Shown: piece by piece, positions 11,039-20,963 of the stretch
Layout of the letters: every line of letters starts with the position of its first letter
Numbering within the stretch: position 1 is the stretch's first letter
NCBI RefSeq assembly: GCF_029407905.1
Contig: NC_073646.1
Coordinates: 13,410,001-13,474,000, forward strand
DNA from: Bubalus kerabau
Taxonomy: Eukaryota > Chordata > Mammalia > Artiodactyla > Bovidae
Direction of reading: 5' to 3'
Length of the DNA: 64,000 bases
Notes under the pieces: generated by a model
What the model saw: the letters and a program-made list of their open reading frames with translations, nothing else
What the model was told of the DNA's origin: nothing
Database searches by the model: none
Translations under genes and position numbers: made by a program

Positions 11039-11696
11039 GACTTCCCTGTTGGTTGAGAGATTAAGAATCCAACTGCCGATGCAGGGGAAAGTGAAAGTTG
11101 CTCAGTCACGTCCGACTCTTTGTGACCCCATGAACTATACAGTTCATGGAATTCCCCAGGCCAGAATACTGGAGTGGGTAGCCTTTCCTTTCTCCAGGGG
11201 ATCTTCCCAATCTATGTCTCCTGCATTGCAGGCAGATTCTTTACCAGTTGACCAAAAATACTGGAGGAGGTAGCCTATCTCTTCTCCAGTGGATCTTCTC
11301 AACCCAGGAATCGAACTGGGGTCTCCTGCATTGCAGGGGGATTCTTTACCAACTGAGCTATAAGGGAAGCCCTGCCAATGCACAGATTCTAGGCATTCAG
11401 GGAACCCAGGGGAAATGGATTCAATTCCTGGTCCAGGAAGATTCCACATGCTGCGGAGCAACTAAGCTCCAGCACCACAACTACTGAGCCCACACTAGAG
11501 CCCTCGAGCTGCAACTACTGGGCCCATGTGATCCAACTACTGAGCCTGTATACCTGGAGTCTGTGCTCTACAACGAGAGAAGCCACCGCAGTAAGACGCC
11601 TCAACACCACCATTGAGAGCAGGCCCCACTCACTGCATTTAGAGAAAGCCCACAGGTAGCAACAAAGACCCACCACAGCCAAAAATAATTAAAAAT
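11039..11696 (+). mobile_element. CHR-type SINE, split by a Bov-tA2
   Basis: The head 'ggacttccctgttggttg' begins at 11039; after a 289-base insertion the body continues with 'ggaagattccacatgctg', the (gagcccac..ctactg) repeats and 'cacagccaaaaataatt'. Full length without the insertion is about 360 bases. Confidence 0.9.
11084..11372 (-). mobile_element. Bov-tA2-type (double-head) SINE nested in CHR SINE
   Basis: Antisense; Bov-A tail, then two successive tRNA-like head segments, ending 'ataagggaagccc'. TSD tgcc[g/a]atgca at 11074-11083 and 11373-11382, so this insertion is younger than the CHR element. Confidence 0.9.
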
Positions 11697-11719
11697 CTTT
11701 TAGGTGAATCACCCAGTTA

Positions 11720-11939
11720 GTGCTGGGGTTTCTCTCATAGCTCAGCTGGTAAAGAATCTTAACTGCAATGCAGGAGACCCGGATGTGATTCCTGGGTCAG
11801 GAAGATCCCCTGGAGAAGAAAACGGCAGCCCACTCCAGTGTTCTTGCCAGGAGAATCCGGTGGACAGAGGAGCCTGGCAGGCTACAGTCCATGGGGTCGC
11901 AAGAGTCAGACATGACTTAGTGACTAAATCATCACCAAA
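11720..11939 (+). mobile_element. Bov-tA-type SINE
   Basis: Head 'tctctcatagctcagctgg' retains an A-box-like word; body ends 'gacatgacttagtgactaa'. TSD ccagtta at 11713-11719 and 11940-11946. It sits just after the CHR SINE. Confidence 0.85.
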
Positions 11940-12227
11940 CCAGTTAAATTTTCTTTATGATAGATCTTCTCTATTACTCTGTATCAATGCGTATTATACT
12001 CCAAATGTGCTTTATTTCAAAAGTCTTATTTTTTTCACAGATTCAACTAAGACCATAGAAATTTGTGGGAAATACTGATTTAGATGCTTTATTGGGTCTC
12101 CCACAACTCTAAGACTCCTGAATTAACTCTGTGGTTTTTTCCTTCGTGATTACGAATAAAGATAATTTTTTAAAATAAGAAAAGGAAAAAAAATCATCTT
12201 AAAGTCAGAAAATATCAGCCATATTCT

Positions 12228-12487
12228 CTCTCTCTCTCTCTTTTTTTTTTTTTTTTTTTGCTGCATTGAGTATTGGTTGCGGCACACAGGATCTTCATTG
12301 CATCATACAGGATCTTTCCTTGCGTGCAGGGGCTCTAGTTGTGGTTGTGAGGTGTGGTCTCAGTAGTTGTGGCATGGGGCCTTGGTTGCTCCTCAGCATG
12401 CGGGATCTTAGTTCCCAACCAGGGATCAAACCTGCATCCCCTGCACTGCAAGGTGGATTCTTAAGCCCTGGACCACCAGGGAAGTCC
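12228..12487 (-). mobile_element. CHR-type SINE (antisense)
   Basis: Antisense tail is a (TC)n plus poly-T run (to 12259); right end 'ggaccaccagggaagtccc'. A perfect 12-bp TSD, cagccatattct, lies at 12216-12227 and 12488-12499. Confidence 0.95.
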
Positions 12488-12504
12488 CAGCCATATTCTT
12501 TCAC

Positions 12505-12980
12505 TCACTCAACAACTATTTATTGAATAACTTCTTTGTACCAAGAACCTGTCCACCATACCGGCTAATCACATGACGCTTGCTTTTGGGTGTGGGAAGA
12601 GTGGTAGAGAAACACTTAAGAAATAAATACTGAATGAACAATATCATCAGAATGAGATCAGTACTATGAAAATATGATAGTCAAGGATTAAGGAGTAGAA
12701 AGGAACAAGTGTTGCTCTTTCAGCTAGGCATGTTAAGAAAGGTAACACTTGAGGAGGTGACATTTGGGCAGAGTTCCAGATGAAGTTAGGGAGTGAATCA
12801 TGTAATTATTGGTCAGTGTCCAAGGCAAGGGGAAAGAGCAGGTGGAAAGGCCCCAAGGTGGGGATATTTGTATGATGGAGGATCTGCAGTGAAGCCAATA
12901 TGGCTGGGGGACTATTACAGGGGGCAAGTGGTGAGAAAAGGGGCCAGGAGCCAAATGGTGATGTGAACAACCCTGTAGAC
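12505..12980 (-). repeat. L2 LINE remnant (antisense)
   Basis: Typical antisense L2 text: 'gaggaggtgacatttggg', 'ggaaagagcaggtggaaagg', 'ccaatatggctggggg'. It appears to continue for some distance after the hAT element at 12981-13175, to about 13260. Confidence 0.6.
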
Positions 12981-13175
12981 CAGGGATCCCCAAGCTCTGG
13001 ACTGTGGATTGGTACCTCCTGTCAGGTCAGTGGTAGCATTAGATCAGAAATAAAGGGCACAATAAATGTAATGTTCCTGAATCATCTCAGAACCACCCCC
13101 TTCCCCATGCTGGTCTGTGGAAAAACTGTCTTCCGGGAAACAGGTCCCTGAGGTCAAAAATGTTGGGGACCATCG
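12981..13175. mobile_element. Non-autonomous hAT (MER1/Charlie-like) element
   Basis: Imperfect terminal inverted repeats: left cagggatccccaag, right gttggggaccatcg. An 8-bp TSD with one mismatch, ct[g/a]tagac, lies at 12973-12980 and 13176-13183, as expected for hAT elements. Internal text 'gtccctgaggtcaaaaatg' fits the MER1-like consensus I remember, with the middle deleted. No transposase coding. Confidence 0.8.
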
Positions 13176-13183
13176 CTATAGAC

Positions 13184-13510
13184 CGTAGGAAGAACTTGGG
13201 TCTTTTGCTCTTACCATATGGTTAGTTAAGGGGCATTGAAGAAAAGAAGACCTTACTCTACCATGCAATAAATTCTTGAAAATCAGTTGTTCCTACAAAG
13301 AAAGTTAAATGGATAGTGTTGCCCTCAAAATAGTGTCAGAAAGAGAGTAGCAGAGGAATCTAATTATTAAGGCTTCAGAAAAGTAAAAGCTGTAAATGAG
13401 GTAGCTTCACAGAGCTGTGACATGGTGTGGTGGGAAGGTAGGATGGCATTGAGATTCAGTGGACCTGAGTTCATACCCTATGTCATCCACGATGTGAAAT
13501 GTGAGGGCCA
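13184..13510. other. Mostly unassigned, possible L2 continuation
   Basis: The first part reads like continuing antisense L2; nothing is recognised from about 13300. Confidence 0.35.
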
Positions 13511-13534
13511 GTGTGTGTGTGTGTGTGTGTGTGT
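13511..13534. repeat. (GT)12 microsatellite
   Basis: Twelve uninterrupted GT units. Confidence 0.95.
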
Positions 13535-13619
13535 ACCTATCCGAATACAGGTTTTGATACTGGCTTTAGAAGTGTTCTCTTTTATTTAATTATAAAAATT
13601 TTCAAACACAAAGAAAGGC

Positions 13620-13965
13620 ACAGGTCTCCCCTGCATGCTCACTTGCCATTTGCTTCTCCACTGTAGCTCCCCCACCCTCCTCCCTCCACAGGAGCTTTGC
13701 TTACCAATATTACCAATGACCTCCATCTGTCAAACGCAGAGCCCTTTGCCTTTATTTTACTCAGTCTCTCAACAGCACTTGTCAAGGCCTGCATGGGCAG
13801 CTGGGCTCTGTTTGCTTTTCGAATATTGGGTTTTCCTCCTTTCTCCCAGACCAGGGCTTTACATCCATCTGTCACTCTTCTTCTTAATTCTAAAGGGCAG
13901 AGTTACTCAGGAGTCAGTCCTGGGCCCCTTTTTAGTTCTTTCCTTTCCCTTCATGCTAGATTCCC
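13620..13965 (+). repeat. L2 LINE remnant (sense, RT region)
   Basis: 'accatctgtcaaacgc', 'ctcagtctctcaacagcac' and 'gagtcagtcctgggcccc' follow the order of the L2 reverse transcriptase region. The long frame crossing it (13635-14318) is an L2-SINE chimera, not a gene. Confidence 0.5.
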
Positions 13966-14020
13966 AGTTCATCCAAAAAGGTCTGAGTTTTAACCAAGCA
14001 ATATTGGACTCAACCAAGCA

Positions 14021-14341
14021 AGGCTCCCCTTATAGCTCAGTTGGGAAAGAATCCACCTGCAATGCAGGAGACCCTGGTTCGATTCCTGGGTTGGGAAGAT
14101 CCCCTGGAGAACGGATAGGCTACCCACTCCCGTATTCTTGGGCTTCCCTTGTGGCTCAGCTGGTAAAGAATCTGCTTGCAATCCAGGAGACCTGGGTTCA
14201 ATCCCTGGTTTGGGAAGATCCCCTGGAGAAGGGAAAGGCTACCCACTCGAGTATTCTGGCTTGGAGAATTCCATGGACTGTACAGTCCATGGGGTCACAG
14301 AGAGTCGGACACGACTGAGCGACTTTTACTTTCACTTTCCA
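14021..14341 (+). mobile_element. Bov-tA2-type SINE with intact pol III boxes
   Basis: Two tRNA-like heads in tandem (from 14021 and about 14142) followed by the Bov-A body ending 'gacacgactgagcgac'. The first head keeps a canonical A box, tagctcagttgg (14033-14044), and B box, ggttcgattcc (14076-14086). One of the least degraded SINEs in the window; TSD not clear. Confidence 0.9.
14033..14086 (+). promoter_or_regulatory. Internal RNA polymerase III promoter of SINE
   Basis: A box at 14033-14044 and B box at 14076-14086, spaced as in tRNA genes. Whether it is transcribed depends on the flanking DNA and chromatin. Confidence 0.6.
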
Positions 14342-15058
14342 GCAATGTGACCACTATGTCTGCCTGTTTTCTGGCTAGAATCTGAGAGAAAAGTGAGCAT
14401 GTGTTGCCTGAGGGAGGAATCAGTGTGTGGTCTTGGGCAGATGTCAGTGAAAAGCAGGATGACAGGAATAACAAAGATTATTTAACCACTGTGCTGCTTA
14501 TCACAGTGTGACCATGAAGTTTTTGAATATTTATTGACAAGCAACTTGCAAGGATCCTGCAATACAGGCAAATGCATTGAAAAATAAGAGAAGTATTCAT
14601 GGCTTCAGGCTTCAAAGCATCCAGAATTATTAATAATTTCTCAGCCGGCCTCAGTGCCCTAGCAAGAAAGAACCAACATTTTTTTCATTCAAAAAATATT
14701 AATTAGGAGTAACCTTTAAGTAAAGGCAGGCTCCTGTAATAAACCTACAGTTCCAATATTATTCAAAACCAATAGTTTTTTCATTAATTATTGCAGATTA
14801 AGTCTCTCTTCATGTATATGCATTTTCTGAGAATTTTATCTGGAACATATGAATATCAAAAGCCTTTGAGCTTTTTTATAACTCATTCCTTTCCACTGTT
14901 AAAAACAAATACTTTTTCTTGCACAGAAAATTTTGTTAACTCTATTTATATATTAAAGATAGATGAATAGATATGAAGACTGATGGATAGATAATCAGGC
15001 AGACACAAACAACTGTGTCAGACCACAAGGAAAAACACAAAACCATTACTTCATTTAA
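14342..15058. other. Unassigned, AT-rich sequence
   Basis: No family recognised; includes short GATA-like units near 14960-14995. Confidence 0.45.
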
Positions 15059-15295
15059 GCTTCATAGCCCTTCCATACAGAATATGAAGTTTTTATAGAC
15101 ATTTTACACAAGCAACTGAAGCTGAGGGATGGTAAGTAATTTTCCCCAGACAATTCAGCTTGGCACTGCAGGAGCCATTGATGGTGATCACAATGATGAA
15201 GATAAAGACAGCAAAACATTAACCGTCATCTTAAAAAAAAAAAAATCTGTTATGTGCCAGGTGTCATACTCGGCTTTTCATTTGTATTGTGTGAC

Positions 15296-15499
15296 TTGTT
15301 GTGTTAGTAGTCACGTCCAACTCTTTTGCGACCCCGTGGGCTATAGCCCACCAGCCTCCTCTGTCCGTGGAATTTCCCAGGCAAGAATACTGGAGTGGGT
15401 AGCCATTTTCTTCTCCAGGGGATCTTCCCAACCCAGGAATTGCCAAGCCTACTGCATTGGCAGGCAGATTCTTCACCACTGCGCCACCAGGGAAGCCCC
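15296..15499 (-). mobile_element. Bov-tA-type SINE (antisense)
   Basis: Ends 'cgccaccagggaagcccc'. TSD attgtgt[g/c]ac at 15286-15295 and 15500-15509. Confidence 0.9.
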
Positions 15500-15622
15500 A
15501 TTGTGTCACGTAGGCACCATGATAAATATTTAACTATGTCTATTTCAAGTATGGAAACTGGGACTCAAAAAATCAAGTAGCACAGCCAACGTCATCAAGT
15601 TATCAGTGCGGGCATCATAATT

Positions 15623-15746
15623 TTTTTTTTTTTTTTTTGGCCTTGCTGTGGAGCATCTGAGATCTTAATTTCCTCATTAGGGATTGCACCTGAGTCCCCT
15701 GCACTGGAAACGCAGTTTTAACCACTGGCCTGCCAGGAAAGTTCCC
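15623..15746 (-). mobile_element. CHR-type SINE (antisense, short)
   Basis: Poly-T tail, then 'gatcttaatttcctc' and 'ctgccaggaaagttccc'. Perfect 12-bp TSD ggcatcataatt at 15611-15622 and 15747-15758, where the last T may be part of the poly-T. Confidence 0.9.
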
Positions 15747-15815
15747 GGCATCATAATTAGAACCCAGGTCCATTTGATATCCGTGGCCGAGATCTTCCCA
15801 TTGCACCATGCTTTG

Positions 15816-16249
15816 TTTCTCCTGGTTTGGCGTTTTGAAATTTTATTTCGTGTTTGTGTCCAAAGCTATCAGCTTTGTCTCTGAAGACTTCAGAAGTTTT
15901 TTGGAAAGTTTATGAATCTATTTTTGTGCTGTTATTCTTTGTGAGTGCTACTTATGGAAGTCACAGATACAGAGCACCAAAAAGACTCAGCTCAGAAATA
16001 TCTCCTGGGTATTATATTTTGAGATTTGAGTAAATAAGTGCCTCTTTTAAAATGTAAATACCACCCAAAAATGTTAAGCCTATTAGAAAGTCACACCTCA
16101 GTTTTAACAGTTAGATAATCCAATTTATACTTGAGTAGCATACTGAATGGGCATTGTAACTGTGGTAGAATGGATCATTTTCTTCTTTTCATTTAGTCTG
16201 GGACACTGCAAAGGAGAGGAAGGAAGAAAATACCTGGGTAGGCTTTCTT
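15816..16249. other. Unassigned sequence
   Basis: Nothing recognised. Confidence 0.4.
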
Positions 16250-17200
16250 TTTTTCTTTTTTAATAAGCCTTTTCACTTTAGCAAACTTTTGGATATACAG
16301 AAAAATTGTGAAGATAGCACAATGAGTCCCCAAATACCCCACGTCCAGGTCTTCCTGTTATTAGCATGGTACATTAATCTGATACATTTTTTACAGTAAG
16401 TGAACCAGTGTTAATATACAATCATTAGCTAGAGCCCATAGTTTCTTCTTACATCTTTAGTTTTTACCTAATGTCCTTTCTTTGTTGCAGAATTTTATCC
16501 AGGGGACCATGTGACATGTAGTCATCATGTTCTCCTTAAGCACTCTGGGCTGTGACAGTTTCTCAGACTCACTTTGTTTTTGAAGATCTTGACAGTTTGA
16601 GGAGTGCTATTCAAGTATGAATGTAGGATATCCCTCCACTGAGATTTGTCTGATATTTCTCTTCTGATTAGACTGGGGTTATGGGTTCATAAGAAGAAGA
16701 ACACAGAGGTAAAATGCCATAATACCAAAGGTTACATGCTTTCAAGATGACTTATCACTGTTGATGTTGACCTTGATCCCCTCACTTAGTAGTGTTTTTC
16801 AGATTTCTCCTCTATCCAGACACTCTTATTCCCCACTTTCCATACTGGACTCTTTGGAAGGAAGTCATTGCATGAAGCCCACAGTTACAGAGTGGGGTCT
16901 GAGGCTCTCCCTCCTTGAAAAAGGAATATCTACCTAAATTATTTGGAATTCTTCCGCCTGGAAGATTGGTCTCTTTCCCCCATTTATTTAACTATTTACT
17001 TGTATCAGTGTGGATTGGTGGCTATTTTTCACTTTGAGTTGTCATCCAATACTACTTTATTATTTTGTTGCTCAAATTGTTCCAGCTTTAGCCATTGGGA
17101 ATTCGTTCAATTGACTTCTGCATCTTTGACATATCCCCATCATTGTGGGGCTTTATTTTGGTTTGTGGTTGGTTTTTGTTTTTAGCACTTCATTAACTCT
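16250..17200 (-). mobile_element. Ancient L1M 3' UTR (antisense)
   Basis: 'tttgttgctcaaattgttcc' and 'ccattgggaattcgttc' with 'tgtgacatgtagtc' are antisense 3' UTR text of old mammalian L1. No coding sequence remains. Confidence 0.6.
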
Positions 17201-17416
17201 CTAGCACATGTGCTCTAGGCTTATTTTATATATTTGTTGCCCAGTCTTAGAATCAGTTATTTCTCCAAGGACCACTGATACATATTATTGGAGCTTAGAG
17301 TTTATTGGAGAATATATGAGAAATTAAAATATGAGCTCTGGGACTGCTTGTTGCTACTGGGTGTTTCTTCTAGGTCCTCTCAACTAACAGAAAAAAAATT
17401 TCACGTATCTTATCTA

Positions 17417-17463
17417 ACTGTATATATGTGTGTGTCTGTGTGTATATATATATATATATATAC
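17417..17463. repeat. TG/TA microsatellite
   Basis: Compound (TG)n(TA)n tract. Confidence 0.9.
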
Positions 17464-17507
17464 ACATTTTTCTATAAATACTTCTATATGTAACCATATA
17501 CATCTAA

Positions 17508-17702
17508 AAGTGAAGTGAAGTCTCTCAGTCGTGTCCAACTCTTTGCGACCCCATGGACTGTAGCCTACCAGGCTCCTCCCTCCATGGGATTCTCCAGGCA
17601 AGAGTACTGGAGTGGGTTGCCATTTCCTTCTCCAGGGGATCTTCCCGACCCAGGGATGGAACCCGGGTCTCCTGCATTCCAAACAGATGCTTTAACCTCT
17701 GA
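17508..17702 (-). mobile_element. Bov-tA-type SINE (antisense)
   Basis: From 'agtgaagtgaagtctctcag' to 'gatgctttaacctctga'; the last bases of the tRNA-like head are missing. Little divergence from consensus. Confidence 0.85.
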
Positions 17703-18331
17703 TATATATGCATCTATATTAATCTAAATGAGTTCATACTAGTGCTTGGGTATATTTTTTTTAAAAATACCAATGCTCCAAACACAGTCCAGATCAACTG
17801 AATTAGAACTGATTAAACTTGACTCCAGGTAGGTGGAGAAAGGGGTCTTGCCCAGGCCTAAGCTCCCCTAGGAGTCTGACAGATGCCACAAGCCTTGAGA
17901 ATCACTGACAGAAACAAAATAGCAGATATAAAGGCAAAGAAATAAAGGTAGATTCTTTTTCTGGGAAACTATATATTAAAATTACTAATAGATGGAAGAG
18001 TTAAGAGTATTTTCCTAACACCTCCTACCTTTATATCCTCAGCATTTTTTTTTAATTTTCAATTTAACTCAATATTCATTTATCAAACCCAGCCACAGCA
18101 ACACTGATATTTTATATATGACAGAAATGGAATTGTCCTAGTCTTGGAAAGAACCAAGATGGGAGAAAAGACCCCTGTGTATGAAACCCACATACAAAGA
18201 ACATAGGCACCATTTGATTCATAAACCCAAGGAGACTGAGAATCATCTGAGCACAAATAATTAGTGGAACAACTTCAATGTAAGAAATGTTCTGCTAGGT
18301 ACCTTTATTTGGGCAATGTCATAATAGCAAT
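17703..18331. other. Unassigned sequence
   Basis: Unique-looking, no open frame of note. Confidence 0.45.
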
Positions 18332-18654
18332 CAGATCAGATCAGTCGCTCAGTCGTGTCCGACTCTTTGCGACCCCATGAATCGCAGCACGCCAGGCCTC
18401 CCTATCCATCACCAACTCCCGGAGTTCACTCAGACTCACGTCCATCGAGTCAGTGATGCCATCCAGCCATCTCATCCTCTGTCGTCCCCTTCTCCTCCTG
18501 CCCCCAATCCCTCCCAGCATCAGAGTCTTTTCCAATGAGTCAACTCTTCACATGAGGTGGCCAAAGTACTGGAGTTTCAACTTTAGCATCATTCTTTCCA
18601 AAGAAATCCCAGGGCTGATCTCCTTCAGAATGGACTGGTTGGATCTCCTTGCAG
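18332..18654 (-). mobile_element. BovB LINE 3' end (antisense, 5'-truncated)
   Basis: Begins with the tail pentamer array (TCAGA)n and continues through the C-terminal BovB coding region; on the minus strand an open 64-codon frame (18341-18535) encodes the conserved basic 'GRRRRGRQRMRWLDG' segment. Truncated in the C-terminal region after the RT domain. The tail type matches the copies at 20964 and 52036. Confidence 0.9.
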
Positions 18655-18682
18655 TCATATTCACCATTGAAAATAACACAAA

Positions 18683-18886
18683 GGGACTTCCCTGGCGGTC
18701 CAGTGGTTAAGAATCTGCCTTCCAATGCAGGAGACACACGCGGGTTTGATCCCTGGTTGGGGAGCTCATATCCCACATATCCTGGGGCACCTAAGCCTGC
18801 ACACCACAGCTACTCAGTCCACACGCCTAAATGAAGATCTTGCTTGGTGCAACTAAGACCTGGTGCAGCCAAATAAATAATTTTTT
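18683..18886 (+). mobile_element. CHR-type SINE
   Basis: 'gggacttccctggcggtcc' head, then body and 'gcagccaaataaataa' tail. Part of the internal repeat region is missing. Confidence 0.9.
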
Positions 18887-19835
18887 TTAATAAATAGCAT
18901 TAAATTGAGAATCATCTATGTAATATAATTTTTAAAAATCTCTGGTCTTTATCCCTGCTTCCTGGCACAGAGCTTCAAATCATTGAAATTTCATGAGTGA
19001 TGGGCATGCCATTGTATACTGATGAGGTGACGAATGTCAGAGCTCCTACATAGCTTTGGAATGAGGGCTGGTCCCTAGAAAAAACAACCAAATGATGAGA
19101 GGGTTGGAACTTTCAACAGCCCAACATTTGGGAGAGGAAGAGTTCTGGAATATGAGTTCAATCACATAGTCAATGATTTAATCAATCATTCCTATGTAAT
19201 TAATAGACCTCGGTAAAAAAAAGAAAAAGAAAAAAATTGAACATCAAGGATTGAGGGAGTTTCCTGGCTGATGAACATATCAAAGGCCTAGAGAAGGGGA
19301 GACGCTTTGACTGCATAATACTGAAACCTTGCCACCCTATGTTCTTTATTTGGCTCTTCATTTGTATCCTTTATGTGAAAATGGTAATCCTAAGTATAGC
19401 ACTTCCCTGAGTTCTGTGAGTGGTTCTATAAATTACAGAAGGAAGTTAGTTGTAGGAAGCCCCAAAATTGTAGTTGTGCATTAGTGAAGGCAGCCTTGGG
19501 TCCCTACTTGAGGCTGGTGTCTGAAGTAAGGGGGAGTCTTCTTGGGGAACCTTACCCTTTACCATATGAGATTGGACGTTAACTCTGGGCAGTTAATTTC
19601 AGAATTGAATTTAATTAGAGGAGACCACACTGGTATTGGATAATTTCCTGCAGAATACAAATTGAAGCAAATACCATAACTGTATATCAAGTTTTTGGCA
19701 TAATCACCCAAAAATTATTTTAAGTGACAGGCACAGAATATGTTGAATTTACATTCCAAGGGGCAGATATCCAAAATGCAAAAGAGCTTAAACTATTTCT
19801 AGCAGTGTTAGTATCAGTTATTCTTATTTAGAAAT

Positions 19836-19841
<6 letters not shown>
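18887..19841. other. Unassigned, mostly unique sequence
   Basis: Nearly 1 kb without recognised repeats, apart from A-rich runs near 19215. Confidence 0.5.
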
Positions 19842-19870
<29 letters not shown>

Positions 19871-19871
19871 C
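19842..19871. repeat. (AT)n microsatellite
   Basis: ACAT units leading into an uninterrupted AT run. Confidence 0.9.
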
Positions 19872-19990
19872 GTCATCATCGTGAAGTTGCTCAGTCATGT
19901 CTGATTCTTTGCAACCCCATGGACTGTAGCCTACTAGCCTCCTCCTTCTATGGGATTCTCCAGGCAAGAGTACTGGAGTGGGTTGCCATA
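19872..19990 (-). mobile_element. Bov-A monomer SINE (antisense)
   Basis: 'gaagttgctcagtcatg' to 'ctggagtgggttgcc', one Bov-A unit with no tRNA-like head. It lies between the AT microsatellite and BovB copy 1. Confidence 0.8.
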
Positions 19991-20003
19991 TATACATGTA
20001 TAT

Positions 20004-20963
20004 TAAGAAGAGGTGGCAAGAATACACAGAACTATACAAAAAAGACCTTAATGACCCAGATAACCATGATGGCATGCTCACTTACCTAGAGTTGAATGTC
20101 CTGGGATGCGAAGTCAAGTGGGCCTTAGGAAGCATCACTACAAACAAAGTTAGTGGAGGTGATGCAATTCCAGCAGAGCTAGTTTAAATCCTAAAAGATG
20201 ATGCTATGAAAGTGTGGCACTCAATATGCCAGCAAATTTGGAAAACTCACCAGTGGCCACAGAAATGGAAAAGTCAGTTTTCATTCCAATCCCAAAGAAA
20301 GACAATGCCAAAGAATGTTCAAACTATCACACAACTACACTTATCTCACACACTAGCAAAGTAATACCCAACATTCTTCAAACTAGGCTTCAACAGTATG
20401 TGAACCGGGAACTTCCAGATGGTCAAGCTGGATTTAGAAAAGGCAGAGGAACCAGAGATCAAATTGCCAACATCTGCTGGATCATGGAAAAAGCAAGAGA
20501 GTTCCAGAAAAACATCTACTTCTGCTTCATTGACTACATTAAAGCCTTTGACTTTGTGGATCACAACAAGCTGTAGAAAATTCTTCAAGAGATGGGCATA
20601 CCAGACCACCTGACCTGCCTCCTGAGAAATCTGTATGCAGGTCAAGAAGCAACAGTTAGAACCAGACATGAAACAACAGACTGGTTCCAAATTGGGAAAG
20701 GAGAACGTCAAGTCTGTATACTGTCATCCTGCTTATTTAACTTATATGCAGAGTACATCGTGAGAAATGCTGGGATAGATGAAGCACAAGCTGGAAACAA
20801 GATTGCTGGGAGAAATATAAATAACCTCAGATATGCACCACCCTTATGTCAGAAAGCAAAGAGGAACTGAAGAGCCTCTTGATGAAAGTGAATGAGGAGA
20901 GTGAAAAAGCTGGCTTAAAACTCAGCATTCAAAAAACGAAGATCATGGCATCTTGTCCCATCA
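20004..20963 (+). pseudogene. BovB reverse transcriptase fragment, inactivated
   Basis: Recognisable RT blocks in order: the 'SGGDAIPAEL' region (block 1), 'FIPIPKKDNAKECSNY' (block 2), 'QAGFRKGRGTRDQI' (block 3) and 'FIDYIKAFDFVDH' with the motif A aspartate still present. Frames are broken at about 20190 and again by TGG to TAG at 20574. A 7-base deletion near 20835 removes both aspartates of the YADD motif: 'RYA' runs directly into a shifted frame. The protein could not be catalytic even without the insertion at 20964. Confidence 0.85.

Larger units (their letters stand above)
15059..15815 (-). repeat. MIR-like remnant broken up by two SINEs
   Basis: Antisense MIR words lie before, between and after the SINEs: 'tatgtgccaggtgtcat' (15251), 'tatggaaactgggactc' (15552), 'agaacccaggtccatttg' (15760). 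The two SINEs below split one old MIR; a second MIR piece may precede it at 15059-15180. Confidence 0.55.

Noticed and set aside
14021..14110. tRNA-Glu gene
   Set aside because: A and B boxes are present, but the sequence is the head of a SINE and lacks a cloverleaf with an anticodon stem; the same head recurs in about fifteen SINEs here.
13635..14318. 227-codon frame as a gene
   Set aside because: Half lies in an L2 remnant and half in a Bov-tA2 SINE; such chimeric frames are chance.
19872..20001. Bov-A segment as the inverted 5' part of BovB copy 1
   Set aside because: It matches a Bov-A SINE unit, including its tail part, and not the BovB 5' region seen in copies 2 and 3.
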